A stretch of DNA of 64,000 nucleotides, from NCBI GenBank assembly GCA_902800045.1, contig CADCCZ010000004.1:1-64000 (forward strand), read 5' to 3'. The translations under genes were made by a program, and so were the position numbers. The notes below the pieces were generated by a model. The model did no database searches. It was not told the DNA's origin and was given only the letters and a program-made list of their open reading frames with translations. Below, one piece after another: positions 37,685 through 45,918 of the stretch (position 1 is its first letter; every line of letters begins with the position of its first letter). Origin of the DNA: an uncultured Bacteroidia bacterium. Its GTDB lineage: Bacteria > Bacteroidota > Bacteroidia > Bacteroidales > ML635J-15.

Positions 37685-38335
37685 TCAGAACCGGGCGCCA
37701 AATCCCGCTTTTATAGTTGCGTCCATTCCGATATTAGTCTCTACAAGTCCGAAAATATTGTCGTTTCCAACGCGTATGCCTATTGGCGTGATGTTGAATG
37801 CAAAAAATGCCGATGATGAACTTGAACCTTTTTTGTTGTCGTCGAAGATGGTACCAACGCCCATGTCGATGCCCGAATACAGTTTGACATACTTTTTGTT
37901 CAAGTACGAGAACTGAACGCTAGGCATAACGGATAGGGTAGATGTATTGTAGTGGTTTATAAGCACATCGGTAGAGTCGTAGATGGAGGTGGTAAGACCT
38001 TCGTAAACAACTTTTATACCCGGACGGAACCATTTGTTTACCTGATAGTAGTAGTCGAGTCCATAGGTGCCGATGAATTTTGTGTCGGTTCGGTTGCCGG
38101 CCAAACCATTTCCTACGCCTTCGATAACGAGCTTGAAAAAGTCGAATAAGCCGCCGAATGCCGAAACGGTTCCTATGCTGGCACTGATTTCGTTGCGTGG
38201 AGCGTCTATGTTAAACGACGAGCTGTTGTCGGACGAATCGGCTTCGAGGTAAATGGTTTCTTGTCCTAATGCATTGAATGATAATGCTGACAGCATTAAG
38301 AATGCGATTGCAGTAATTATTGCTTTTGTTTTCAT
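37685..38335 (-). CDS. Outer-membrane beta-barrel protein of unknown function
   Basis: This 216-residue protein has a signal peptide (MKTKAIITAIAFLMLSALSF, cleavage near ALGQ). Alternating hydrophobic/aromatic strands follow (YGLDYYYQVNKWFRPGIKVVYEG, LSVMPSVQFSYLNKKYVKLYSG), ending FGARF with a terminal aromatic as usual for outer-membrane barrels. No family is recognised. Unusually for this phylum, GGAGG stands 7 bases before the ATG (38343-38347). Confidence 0.75.
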   Translation of the reverse strand: MKTKAIITAIAFLMLSALSFNALGQETIYLEADSSDNSSSFNIDAPRNEISASIGTVSAFGGLFDFFKLVIEGVGNGLAGNRTDTKFIGTYGLDYYYQVNKWFRPGIKVVYEGLTTSIYDSTDVLINHYNTSTLSVMPSVQFSYLNKKYVKLYSGIDMGVGTIFDDNKKGSSSSSAFFAFNITPIGIRVGNDNIFGLVETNIGMDATIKAGFGARF

Positions 38336-38444
38336 TTCAGTTCCTCCAAAATTTTGTTTAATACACCTTTCACAAAAATTGTTCCATTCTCGATTTTTGA
38401 AAAATCACTGCAAGTTTACAATTTTTTTCGGACATGTGAAAGTT

Positions 38445-39350
38445 CTACATGTTCTTAATGAAACTTTCTGGCAACCATACGTTTTCCAATTGCCTAGCGT
38501 TCCTGAACAGTGGTGCAATTTCATCGTCTGTAAATCCTGCGATTCCACAGCCAATGCGAGTTACGAGAAACTTGTATTCGGGATGCGCCTTTGCAAATTC
38601 GATAAACTCATCAACATACGGCTTTATGGTTTCCACTCCGCCCTGCATTGTCGGTATTGCGTAGCTTTGTCCTTGCAGACCAACGCCTTGTCCCCATACT
38701 GCGCCGAACTTGTCCATAGCTATTCGTGCAGCACCTCCACCGTGGGCTCCTGCGAGGTTGCTTCCGAAGACAAAGATTTCGTTTTCGCCAAGTGAGCGTA
38801 TGAAATCTGGGGCAATGCGCTCTGATTTTTGTTCTGATATCATATCTAATATTTTTTGCTGTTCTGTTTTTGTGAAATCTTTGACAATAGAGTCGGATAT
38901 TTGTTTGGCAATGGCTTTATTTCTAAGTATTTGTATAGCCATGCTAAGGATTTTGTCGTGGTCGAAGGCAAGACGTGGGATGTCGTTTAATGCAAACCAT
39001 TGTGCGCGAGCGGCATCGTCGCTGCCTTTTACTTCGGCTAGCTTTACAAACCCGTAGTACGCCACTGTGATAACCCTTTCGCGTGGGTCGCGGTTTACCT
39101 CGGTGAAAGTGTATAATTGCTCGATGTTTGCAATGTCGAGTCCTGTTTCCTCTTTGAGTTCACGTATGGCGCATTGTTCGGTTGTTTCGTCGATGTTCAT
39201 GAATCCGCCAGGAAAAGCCCAGCATCCTTTGTATGGATCGTTTCCGCGTTCGATGAGCAGGATTTTAAGTTCTTTGCCATCGAATCCGAAAACCACACAG
39301 TCGGCCGTGACAGCTGGATGCGGGTATTTGTATGTATAGCCTTGTTCCAT
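38445..39350 (-). CDS. Nudix hydrolase fused to a phage-associated macro-like domain
   Basis: Residues 10-150 form a Nudix domain with a full box (G49, E55, R63-E64, E67-E68, G70: GFMNIDETTEQCAIRELKEE then TGL). The upstream ERGNDPYKGCWAFPGG resembles ADP-ribose/NAD-type Nudix enzymes. Residues about 190-301 (EIFVFGSNLAGAHGGGAARI, WGQGVGLQGQSYAIPT, TRIGCGIAGF) match a family often found as stand-alone phage proteins. Its glycine-rich loops resemble macro domains. The fusion suggests work on ADP-ribose or a related nucleotide, but the substrate is not known. It is divergent from the atoE-like gene and has its own promoter. Confidence 0.8.
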   Translation of the reverse strand: MEQGYTYKYPHPAVTADCVVFGFDGKELKILLIERGNDPYKGCWAFPGGFMNIDETTEQCAIRELKEETGLDIANIEQLYTFTEVNRDPRERVITVAYYGFVKLAEVKGSDDAARAQWFALNDIPRLAFDHDKILSMAIQILRNKAIAKQISDSIVKDFTKTEQQKILDMISEQKSERIAPDFIRSLGENEIFVFGSNLAGAHGGGAARIAMDKFGAVWGQGVGLQGQSYAIPTMQGGVETIKPYVDEFIEFAKAHPEYKFLVTRIGCGIAGFTDDEIAPLFRNARQLENVWLPESFIKNM

Positions 39351-39372
39351 GTTTTTTTGCGTAAATTTTACT

Positions 39373-39403
39373 CAAAGGTATAGTTTGTTTTTAAACAGAC
39401 AAA
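39373..39403 (-). promoter_or_regulatory. Promoter of the Nudix fusion gene
   Basis: On the minus strand TTTG (39400-39403) and TACCTTTG (39373-39380) lie exactly 19 bases apart. It overlaps the region that drives the divergent transporter gene. Confidence 0.8.
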
Positions 39404-39422
39404 ACGGTTTGCGTAATTTTTT

Positions 39423-39430
39423 TATTTTTG
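39423..39430 (+). promoter_or_regulatory. Promoter -7 element of the fatty acid transporter gene
   Basis: TATTTTTG, 16 bases before the start codon at 39447, matches TAnnTTTG and implies a very short leader. Confidence 0.55.
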
Positions 39431-39446
39431 CGTAAAATTTCAGAAT

Positions 39447-40799
39447 ATGTTCCAGAAAATAATAAACGCTTGTGTAAAGTTGGTGCAGAAACTTCTGCCA
39501 GAACCATTTATATTTGCTGTAATACTCACCGTCGTAGCTTTTCTGATTGCTATGCCCGTCTGTCATCAGACACCGCTCGAGGTGGTCGAGAACTGGGGCA
39601 ACGGCGTGTGGTCGCTGTTGGCATTTGCAATGCAGATGGCTTTGGTGCTGGTGTGCGGTTCAACCTTGGCTTCGGCACCGCTGATTAAGCGTGGCATAAG
39701 CTGGCTGGCTTCGCTACCGAAGAAACCCGTTGGTGCAATAGCTCTTGTAACCGCTATTTCGTCGCTTGCCTGCTGGCTCAACTGGGGCTTCGGACTTATC
39801 GTGGGCGTGATTTTCGCTAAGGAAATTGCCCGTAAGTTGCAGGGTGTCGATTACCGTTTACTCATTGCTTCGGCATATAGTGGGTTCGTCGTTTGGCACG
39901 CTGGTTTGTCGGGCTCGATTCCGCTCACAATGGCTACCCCTGGTGCTGGCTTGAAGGAAGTAACACAAGGTGCGCTCGAAAATCCAATTCCTATAACCGA
40001 CACCGTACTCAGTCCGTACAACATCGTGATTGTCGCGCTGATAATAGTCGCTCTTGTGGCGGTAAACTCGCTCATGCACCCCAAGGCCGACAAGGTCGTC
40101 GCAATAAATCCCGACTTGCTTGCCGAGGATGCTCCAGTCAAGACAGAAAAGGCTAGTACCCCTGCCGAAAAAATGGAAAACAGCCGCATTCTAAGTCTGA
40201 TAATTGCAATTCTCGGCTTGACATACCTTGTTATAAAATTGTTCTTCCGTGGCGGTTCGCTCGACCTCAATTCGGTGATAATGCTGTTCTTGTTCCTCGG
40301 CGTAATCCTTCACAAGACACCGCTTGCATACGTACACGCCTTCACAAAGTCGGCGACTGGTGCGGCAGGCATTCTGCTTCAGTTTCCGTTCTATGCAGGA
40401 ATTATGGGAATAATCACTGGTGTTGGCGAATCGGGAATCTGTCTCGGTACAGTCATCAGCGATGCTTGCATTTCGGTGTCAACGCCAACAACTTATCCAT
40501 TGCTAACCTTCCTTTGTGCCGCCGTGCTCAATATGTTCGTGCCTTCGGGTGGCGGACACTGGGCAATTCAGGCACCGATTATGTTTACCGCAGGTGCAAA
40601 TCTAGCCGTTGACCCTGGACTAACAGGCATGGCTATCTCGTGGGGCGACGCGTGGACAAACCTCATTCAGCCCTTCTGGGCAATTCCTGCACTTGCCATA
40701 GCAAAGCTCAACGCCAAGGATATTATGGGATTCTGCATCATCGACCTTGTGGTAACAGGAATCATCATCTGTGGCGGACTGCTCGTTTGGGCGTGGTAG
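39447..40799 (+). CDS. Short-chain fatty acid transporter (AtoE family)
   Basis: This 450-residue inner-membrane protein has about 12 hydrophobic segments and the features of the AtoE/TIGR00366 group: LACWLNWGFGLIVG, SGLSGSIPLTMATPG-type segment (AGLSGSIPLTMATPGAG) and VPSGGGHWAIQAP. The family moves short-chain fatty acids such as butyrate or acetoacetate. It is followed by lysine 5,6-aminomutase alpha, so a role in exporting or exchanging acids from lysine fermentation is a reasonable inference. Confidence 0.9.
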   Translation: MFQKIINACVKLVQKLLPEPFIFAVILTVVAFLIAMPVCHQTPLEVVENWGNGVWSLLAFAMQMALVLVCGSTLASAPLIKRGISWLASLPKKPVGAIALVTAISSLACWLNWGFGLIVGVIFAKEIARKLQGVDYRLLIASAYSGFVVWHAGLSGSIPLTMATPGAGLKEVTQGALENPIPITDTVLSPYNIVIVALIIVALVAVNSLMHPKADKVVAINPDLLAEDAPVKTEKASTPAEKMENSRILSLIIAILGLTYLVIKLFFRGGSLDLNSVIMLFLFLGVILHKTPLAYVHAFTKSATGAAGILLQFPFYAGIMGIITGVGESGICLGTVISDACISVSTPTTYPLLTFLCAAVLNMFVPSGGGHWAIQAPIMFTAGANLAVDPGLTGMAISWGDAWTNLIQPFWAIPALAIAKLNAKDIMGFCIIDLVVTGIIICGGLLVWAW

Positions 40800-40860
40800 G
40801 AGCGGAAAACTATAGAATCAAGTTTTTTTGTCAATAGCATAGATAATCGGATTTTTTGTG

Positions 40861-40868
40861 TATTTTTG
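40861..40868 (+). promoter_or_regulatory. Promoter -7 element of kamD
   Basis: TATTTTTG lies 41 bases before the kamD start in the 110-base spacer after the transporter gene. kamD may thus be transcribed on its own as well as by read-through. Confidence 0.55.
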
Positions 40869-40909
40869 CAAACTCAAATTAATTCGTTTAACGGAAATAA
40901 TATAACACG

Positions 40910-42466
40910 ATGAATACTAGCAAGGTAGGTCTCGACTTTGAAAAAGTTGAATACGCAAGAGGTAAAGCAAGAGAAATTGCAAACCAAGTACAGGATTTCG
41001 TTGAAAACTACACCACCGTAGCAGTAGAAAGAACCTTGTGCCGTCTGCTCGGAATCGATGGCATCGACAGCAACGATGTCCCGCTGCCAAACGTAGTGGT
41101 CGAAGAGCTGAAATCGAAAGGCGTTTTGAACCAAGGCGTTATGTTCTATTTAGGAAATGCTATGGTTGAAACAAAATTGTCGGCACAAGAAATAGCAGAG
41201 CAAATTTCGGCTGGCAAACTCGACATTTCAAAGCTTCCGATTCATCCTATCGATGAAATCAAGAAAGCCCTCGAGCCTACAATCAACAAGACAATAGAAA
41301 AAATCAGAGGCAACCGTCTGCGCCGCGAAAACTATATCAAGACCATCGGCGAGGGTAGCAAGCCTTACCTTTATATCATTGTTGCAACAGGTAATATCTA
41401 CGAGGATGTCGTTCAGGCTCAAGCTGGTGCTCGTCAGGGTGCCGACATTATCGCAGTTATCAGAACCACAGGTCAGAGCCTTCTCGACTATGTGCCGTAC
41501 GGTGCAACTACCGAAGGTTTTGGTGGAACTTTTGCAACTCAGGAGAACTTCCGCATTATGCGTAAGGCTCTCGACGAAGTAGGCGAGGAAGTTGGCCGCT
41601 ACATCCGCCTCTGCAACTACTGTTCAGGCTTGTGTATGCCCGAAATCGCTGCTATGGGTGCACTCGAAGGCCTCGACGTTATGCTTAACGATGCCCTCTA
41701 CGGTATCCTTTTCCGCGACATCAACATGCAGCGTACTCTTATCGACCAGTATTTCTCAAGGATAATCAACGGTTTTGCTGGCGTTATCATCAACACAGGT
41801 GAGGACAACTACCTTACTACCGCCGATGCATACGAAGAAGCACACACCGTTCTCGCTTCCGACCTTATCAACGAGCAGCTTGCATTGTTGGCTGGTCTTC
41901 CCGAAGAACAGCAGGGTCTTGGTCATGCATTCGAAATGGATCCAAAGCTCGAAAACGGATTCCTATACGAACTCGCTCAGGCACAGATGATTCGCGAAAT
42001 ATTCCCTAAGGCTCCGCTCAAATACATGCCTCCTACAAAATTCATGACAGGTAACATCTTCCGCGGTCACCTTCAGGATGCATTGTTCAATATAATAGGT
42101 ATTTGGACGCACCAGGGATTGCAGCTTCTCGGTATGCCAACCGAAGCTATCCATACTCCGTTCATGAGCGACCGTTATCTGTCAATCGAAAATGCAAAAT
42201 ACATCTTCAACAACATGAAGAGCATAGGCGAAGAAGTTGAATTCAAGGAAAACGGTATCATTCGTAAGCGTGCAGCCGAAGTTCTCGACAATGCAACCAA
42301 GCTTCTCGAGCACATGGTCGACGAAGGTTTGTTCACCGCATTGGAAAAGGGTATCTTCGCAAACATCAAGCGTCCGAAGAATGGCGGTAAAGGTCTTGCT
42401 GGCGTTACCGAAAAGGGCGAAAACTACTTCAACCCGTTCGTTGAACTGATGAAGGGAAAGAAATAA
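40910..42466 (+). CDS. kamD: D-lysine 5,6-aminomutase alpha subunit
   Basis: This is the large subunit of the B12- and PLP-dependent enzyme that moves the terminal amino group of D-lysine or beta-lysine in lysine fermentation. The 518-residue length equals that of known KamD. Characteristic segments are YIIVATGNIYEDVVQAQAGA, VIRTTGQSLLDYVPYGATTE and CNYCSGLCMPEIAAMGALEG. The partner KamE, which carries the B12 domain and the PLP lysine, normally lies directly downstream. Here a terminator follows and no kamE is present in the window. Confidence 0.93.
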   Translation: MNTSKVGLDFEKVEYARGKAREIANQVQDFVENYTTVAVERTLCRLLGIDGIDSNDVPLPNVVVEELKSKGVLNQGVMFYLGNAMVETKLSAQEIAEQISAGKLDISKLPIHPIDEIKKALEPTINKTIEKIRGNRLRRENYIKTIGEGSKPYLYIIVATGNIYEDVVQAQAGARQGADIIAVIRTTGQSLLDYVPYGATTEGFGGTFATQENFRIMRKALDEVGEEVGRYIRLCNYCSGLCMPEIAAMGALEGLDVMLNDALYGILFRDINMQRTLIDQYFSRIINGFAGVIINTGEDNYLTTADAYEEAHTVLASDLINEQLALLAGLPEEQQGLGHAFEMDPKLENGFLYELAQAQMIREIFPKAPLKYMPPTKFMTGNIFRGHLQDALFNIIGIWTHQGLQLLGMPTEAIHTPFMSDRYLSIENAKYIFNNMKSIGEEVEFKENGIIRKRAAEVLDNATKLLEHMVDEGLFTALEKGIFANIKRPKNGGKGLAGVTEKGENYFNPFVELMKGKK

Positions 42467-42492
42467 ATGTTACGATACATAATACTTCACGG

Positions 42493-42522
42493 AAAGGTCG
42501 TCGCGATGACGACCTTTTAATT
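42493..42522. terminator. Bidirectional terminator between kamD and corC
   Basis: AAAGGTCGTC and GACGACCTTT form a 10-bp stem with loop GCGAT, with A-rich and T-rich flanks. It serves both convergent genes. Confidence 0.9.
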
Positions 42523-42533
42523 TTTATGCGTAG

Positions 42534-43790
42534 CTAATCGGCGTAAAGCATTACCTTTACAATTTTTGTCCCCTTGATTTCCAAAATCCTGAATCGGTAG
42601 GTAGTATCGTTGTCGTTTATAGTGACTATCTCGCCAGTCTTGGGGAAATTGCCCGAAAAGTACATGATGTAGCCGGCAATCGTTTCGTATTCGTCCGATT
42701 CGGTAAGCGAATAGCCGTATTCCTCGTTGAATGTTTCCACATCTTCGAGTCCCGACATTACATAGTTGCCGTCCTTGTTGACTACAACCGACAATTCATG
42801 TAAATCGTGTTCGTCCTCAAATTCACCAAATATTTCCTCGAGAATATCCTCCACGGTAACTATTCCGCAGGTACTTCCAAATTCGTCAACCACTACGGCT
42901 ATACTTCGGTTGGTGGTAATCAGGCGACCAAATAGTTTCTTTGCCGACATGGTTTCGGGAACAACTAGAATCTGGCGCATAATATTACGCAGTTTCTGCG
43001 GATTCTTGAATATGTCCTTGATGTTTACATATCCGATAATATCATCCACGTTCTCCTTATAAACCAGTAAGTTGGAGTGTCCAGTCTCGACAAATCTCTT
43101 GCGTACGTCTTCAATCGAATCGTTCACCTGTACGGCAAGAATCTTATTTCGAGGAATAATGCACTCGCGAAGCTTGATGGACGAAAAGTCCATCGCATTC
43201 TGGAAAATCTTGAGTTCCTGTGCCGACTTGGCCGAAGGAGATTCGGTGCTGCTGTCGATAATATCCTCGATGTCGACCTTGCTGAACATATTTTCCTTCT
43301 GATGGTCGTCGATTCGTACGCCGAAAATTCTAGTTATCAATCGTGCAATCCACACCGAAATTACAACAACAGGATAAAACAGGAAATAAAAGAAAGCCAC
43401 TGGTACGGCAAAAGTCTTCAACGCCGAATCGCTAAGAATGCGGAACAAGGTCTTTGGAAGGAATTCGGCTACAAAAAGAACTATCACGGTGGCTATTACT
43501 GTTTGCAGAAGAAGAATAAGCATTTCGTTGCCAAGCGGAGCCAAAGGTGCCGCCAGAACTTTTGCAAGGAAAATACTGTAAACCACATTTACGAGGTTGT
43601 TGCCTACCAGCATTGTGGATATGTACTGCGACGAGTCCTTTGTAATAAGTGCTAGCACCCTCGAATTGAAACTGTCCCTCTTGGTTTCGATTTCAAGTCG
43701 CAGTTTGTTGGAGGTGACAAAAGCAATCTCCATTCCCGAAAAGAATGCAGAAAGTACAAGTGCCAATACTATTATAACCCAGTTTACCAT
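42534..43790 (-). CDS. CorC/HlyC-type CNNM membrane protein with CBS domains (GldE-like)
   Basis: The 418 residues start with a CNNM (DUF21) membrane domain of about four segments (ALVLSAFFSGMEIAFVTSNK; VVYSIFLAKVL; FVAEFLPKTLF). Two CBS domains follow (CIIPRNKILAVQ, then RSIAVVVDEFGSTCGIVTVE DILEEI in two parts), and the end is a CorC_HlyC/transporter-associated domain. Relatives act in magnesium or cobalt efflux. In Flavobacteria the GldE homologue supports gliding/T9SS. Which role applies cannot be told. It ends the coaX operon; the upstream small gene's stop overlaps its start (TAATG). Confidence 0.88.
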   Translation of the reverse strand: MVNWVIIVLALVLSAFFSGMEIAFVTSNKLRLEIETKRDSFNSRVLALITKDSSQYISTMLVGNNLVNVVYSIFLAKVLAAPLAPLGNEMLILLLQTVIATVIVLFVAEFLPKTLFRILSDSALKTFAVPVAFFYFLFYPVVVISVWIARLITRIFGVRIDDHQKENMFSKVDIEDIIDSSTESPSAKSAQELKIFQNAMDFSSIKLRECIIPRNKILAVQVNDSIEDVRKRFVETGHSNLLVYKENVDDIIGYVNIKDIFKNPQKLRNIMRQILVVPETMSAKKLFGRLITTNRSIAVVVDEFGSTCGIVTVEDILEEIFGEFEDEHDLHELSVVVNKDGNYVMSGLEDVETFNEEYGYSLTESDEYETIAGYIMYFSGNFPKTGEIVTINDNDTTYRFRILEIKGTKIVKVMLYAD

Positions 43791-44014
43791 TATTCCTCCC
43801 CGTTGCGCCTACGTTCACGGCGTTCCTCGTTACGTCGTTGCATGAATCGCATTATGAACATTCCCGCACTTATTACAGCCATGGCGTAAAATATCCATAC
43901 ATTCGATACGCTGTCGTATTTTGTCTGATAGTATATGCCTGCAGCTAGGCAGAAAATTGCCATCACAATCCACAGACATTCTATAACAATTCTAAAAATC
44001 TTCTTGCTATTCAT
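43790..44014 (-). CDS. Small two-helix membrane protein
   Basis: This 74-residue protein has two hydrophobic segments (IVIECLWIVMAIFCLAAGIYY and WIFYAMAVISAGMFIMRFM) and a highly basic, arginine-rich tail (QRRNEERRERRRNGEE). No family is recognised. It overlaps both neighbours (8 bases with lptC, 1 base with corC), which supports real translation. Confidence 0.75.
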   Translation of the reverse strand: MNSKKIFRIVIECLWIVMAIFCLAAGIYYQTKYDSVSNVWIFYAMAVISAGMFIMRFMQRRNEERRERRRNGEE

Positions 44015-44576
44015 CTTTTATACTTATTATTCCTGCCGGCTTCAAAATCTTCCATTCTGAGAAATCCTGGTTCGACTCGAAGCCATCGCCAGTAAGAATT
44101 TCATCTTCGGTGGTTATCCTCACATACTTGTCTGAATATATCAGCTCTTTGTTCATGTCCCAGTAAAGCAGTTCCGTATTGATTTTTTCGTTTCTACTTA
44201 TATTGTCTATTTCGACATCCGATTTGATTTCCCATAGTTCCTTTTCGATAAGGAAACGAGCATACGAGCAGCGCAATGTGGCATTAATCGATCCATAACC
44301 ATCGAAAAATCTTACGTTCAAGCCGTACCTGTACTCGTCGTATTTCATGTTTTTGCCGTCGTACCGTGCCATTTCCTTTGCCTTCAGTTCTATCATTATC
44401 CTTCCAGAGTCGCTGTATACGGTTTCGAATCCGAATACCGAGAACGTAGGCAAATTGGAACGTGTTGTAAGAAGGTTTACCTTGTCGATGTCGTTCTTAC
44501 ATGAAACAAATATCGTACTTGCAACAATTGCAAGCACGATACCTGTCTTTAAAAATATTTGTTTTAAGTCTGACAC
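44007..44576 (-). CDS. lptC: LptC-like LPS export lipoprotein, GTG start
   Basis: LptC links the LptB2FG pump to the periplasmic LPS bridge. The 189 residues show a hydrophobic N-terminus ending IVASTIFVSC (Cys26, lipobox-like) and a beta-jellyroll domain (LTTRSNLPTFSVFGFETVYSDSG, then SINATLRCSYARFLIEKELWEIKSDVEI and TELLYWDMNKELIYSDKYV in parts). The latter are hallmarks of LptC. The start is GTG at 44574-44576, overlapping the TPR gene's stop (TAGTG). A lipid anchor instead of a membrane helix is typical for this phylum. Confidence 0.85.
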   Translation of the reverse strand: MSDLKQIFLKTGIVLAIVASTIFVSCKNDIDKVNLLTTRSNLPTFSVFGFETVYSDSGRIMIELKAKEMARYDGKNMKYDEYRYGLNVRFFDGYGSINATLRCSYARFLIEKELWEIKSDVEIDNISRNEKINTELLYWDMNKELIYSDKYVRITTEDEILTGDGFESNQDFSEWKILKPAGIISIKDE

Positions 44577-45907
44577 TACTTGATGAACCTTGCAGTGGTT
44601 GTCTCGTTAATCCAGCAGCCTACGGTTACTGTTGCGCCTTCCTTCATATCGGCCCAGAAAGCATCACCAGCCTTCGGGAAATATGCAGAGTAGGTTGATA
44701 TAAGCTTGTTGGCTTCTTCGGCAACCGAAGGATCTACGCTCTTAGCCTTCTGGAACTGGTCAACAACTACCCAGTAAACCCATTTGTTCTCGAAAGCATC
44801 GTTACCGCAACCCTTGCCACCTGCTGCATAAACCCTACCTATCAAGAGGTAAGCCTTGCCGTAGTTCGGGTCGACAGCCAATGCACTGCGTGCAGCCTGA
44901 CGAGCCTTAGCGTAATTGTTCATGCCAGTGAAGTAAAGCAAACCAAGTTCGTAGTACATGTCGGCCTTTTTCTCGTTGCTTTCCTCGAGCGAAATAGCCT
45001 CGTTGTAATACTGTTCGGCCTTGCCCGACTCACCACGCTTGAAGTAAGCCTGTCCGATTGCGTGTGCAGCGGCAGAACTCTTTTCGTTTTCGTACATTAC
45101 AATAGCAGTACGCATATACAGGTCGGAAAGTTTGCACTCGTCGCTGTTGCCGTTTCTCAGAAGCTTTACAATCTTCTTTGCCAATTCGACATTGGTCGGG
45201 TCGGCTTCAAACTTCGGAGTGAAAACGTCGATTATCGACTTGCAGTCGGCAGCACTGCTGTTGACAAACAATTCTTCAACTGCAGTTGCAGCATCAACAA
45301 TCTTTACTTTCTTGTCTTCCTTGGTTTCCTTTTCTGCTTGCTCTGCAAGTGCATCGGAGATCGAGGAGTAAACATTTACCATAGTCTCCTTGCTTATTTC
45401 TTCCTTTTCGTAACGGTTCAGTGCAACGATCATGTACAACTTAAGAACACCATAGTTTGCAGAGTTGCCTGCAAGTTCGAATACTCGTGCACACATATCG
45501 TAAACGTCTGCACCGTTTTGAGGACGATACTTGTTAAGCATAATAGCCTTTGAACCAAGATAGGTAGCTTCCTGACCATACAACCTTATACGCTTGTCGT
45601 AGATCATAAGCAGGGTGTCGATTGCAGCCTCGCGGGCATCACCTTCCCTTGTTGCAATTATATTTTCAAGGATTGTAGGTCCCTGTATAAATACATTCTT
45701 GGTCGTCTTGCGGTCAACCTTGTCGTCGCAATTGTTGAAGCACCATTTCCATGTTGGATATGCGTCCCTATAGTTTTTCTGATTGTAGAATTCCGTATAA
45801 GTCGACATATTAATAGTGAAATCGTCAACCTCACCATCCTGAGCAAACGTTACTGTTGAGAACAACATTCCTACAGTTACCATCAATAATAAAACTTTTG
45901 CTTTCAT
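44576..45907 (-). CDS. Secreted TPR protein
   Basis: The 443-residue protein has a signal peptide (MKAKVLLLMVTVGMLFSTVTF, cleavage AQ). TPR-like helices run through the protein, with clear repeats at AHAIGQAYFKRGESGKAEQY, MYYELGLLYFTGMNNYAKAR and KAYLLIGRVYAAGG. It probably acts as a periplasmic scaffold near LptC and the outer-membrane protein. A second ATG at 45913 is possible. I prefer 45907 because it gives a standard signal peptide. Confidence 0.82.
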   Translation of the reverse strand: MKAKVLLLMVTVGMLFSTVTFAQDGEVDDFTINMSTYTEFYNQKNYRDAYPTWKWCFNNCDDKVDRKTTKNVFIQGPTILENIIATREGDAREAAIDTLLMIYDKRIRLYGQEATYLGSKAIMLNKYRPQNGADVYDMCARVFELAGNSANYGVLKLYMIVALNRYEKEEISKETMVNVYSSISDALAEQAEKETKEDKKVKIVDAATAVEELFVNSSAADCKSIIDVFTPKFEADPTNVELAKKIVKLLRNGNSDECKLSDLYMRTAIVMYENEKSSAAAHAIGQAYFKRGESGKAEQYYNEAISLEESNEKKADMYYELGLLYFTGMNNYAKARQAARSALAVDPNYGKAYLLIGRVYAAGGKGCGNDAFENKWVYWVVVDQFQKAKSVDPSVAEEANKLISTYSAYFPKAGDAFWADMKEGATVTVGCWINETTTARFIK

Positions 45908-45918
45908 AACCATAATTT

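Noticed and set aside
44576-45913. Phage or defence island around the TPR and small membrane genes
   Set aside because: The genes form a tightly coupled envelope operon with coaX, lptC and corC, with no integrase, toxin or nuclease.
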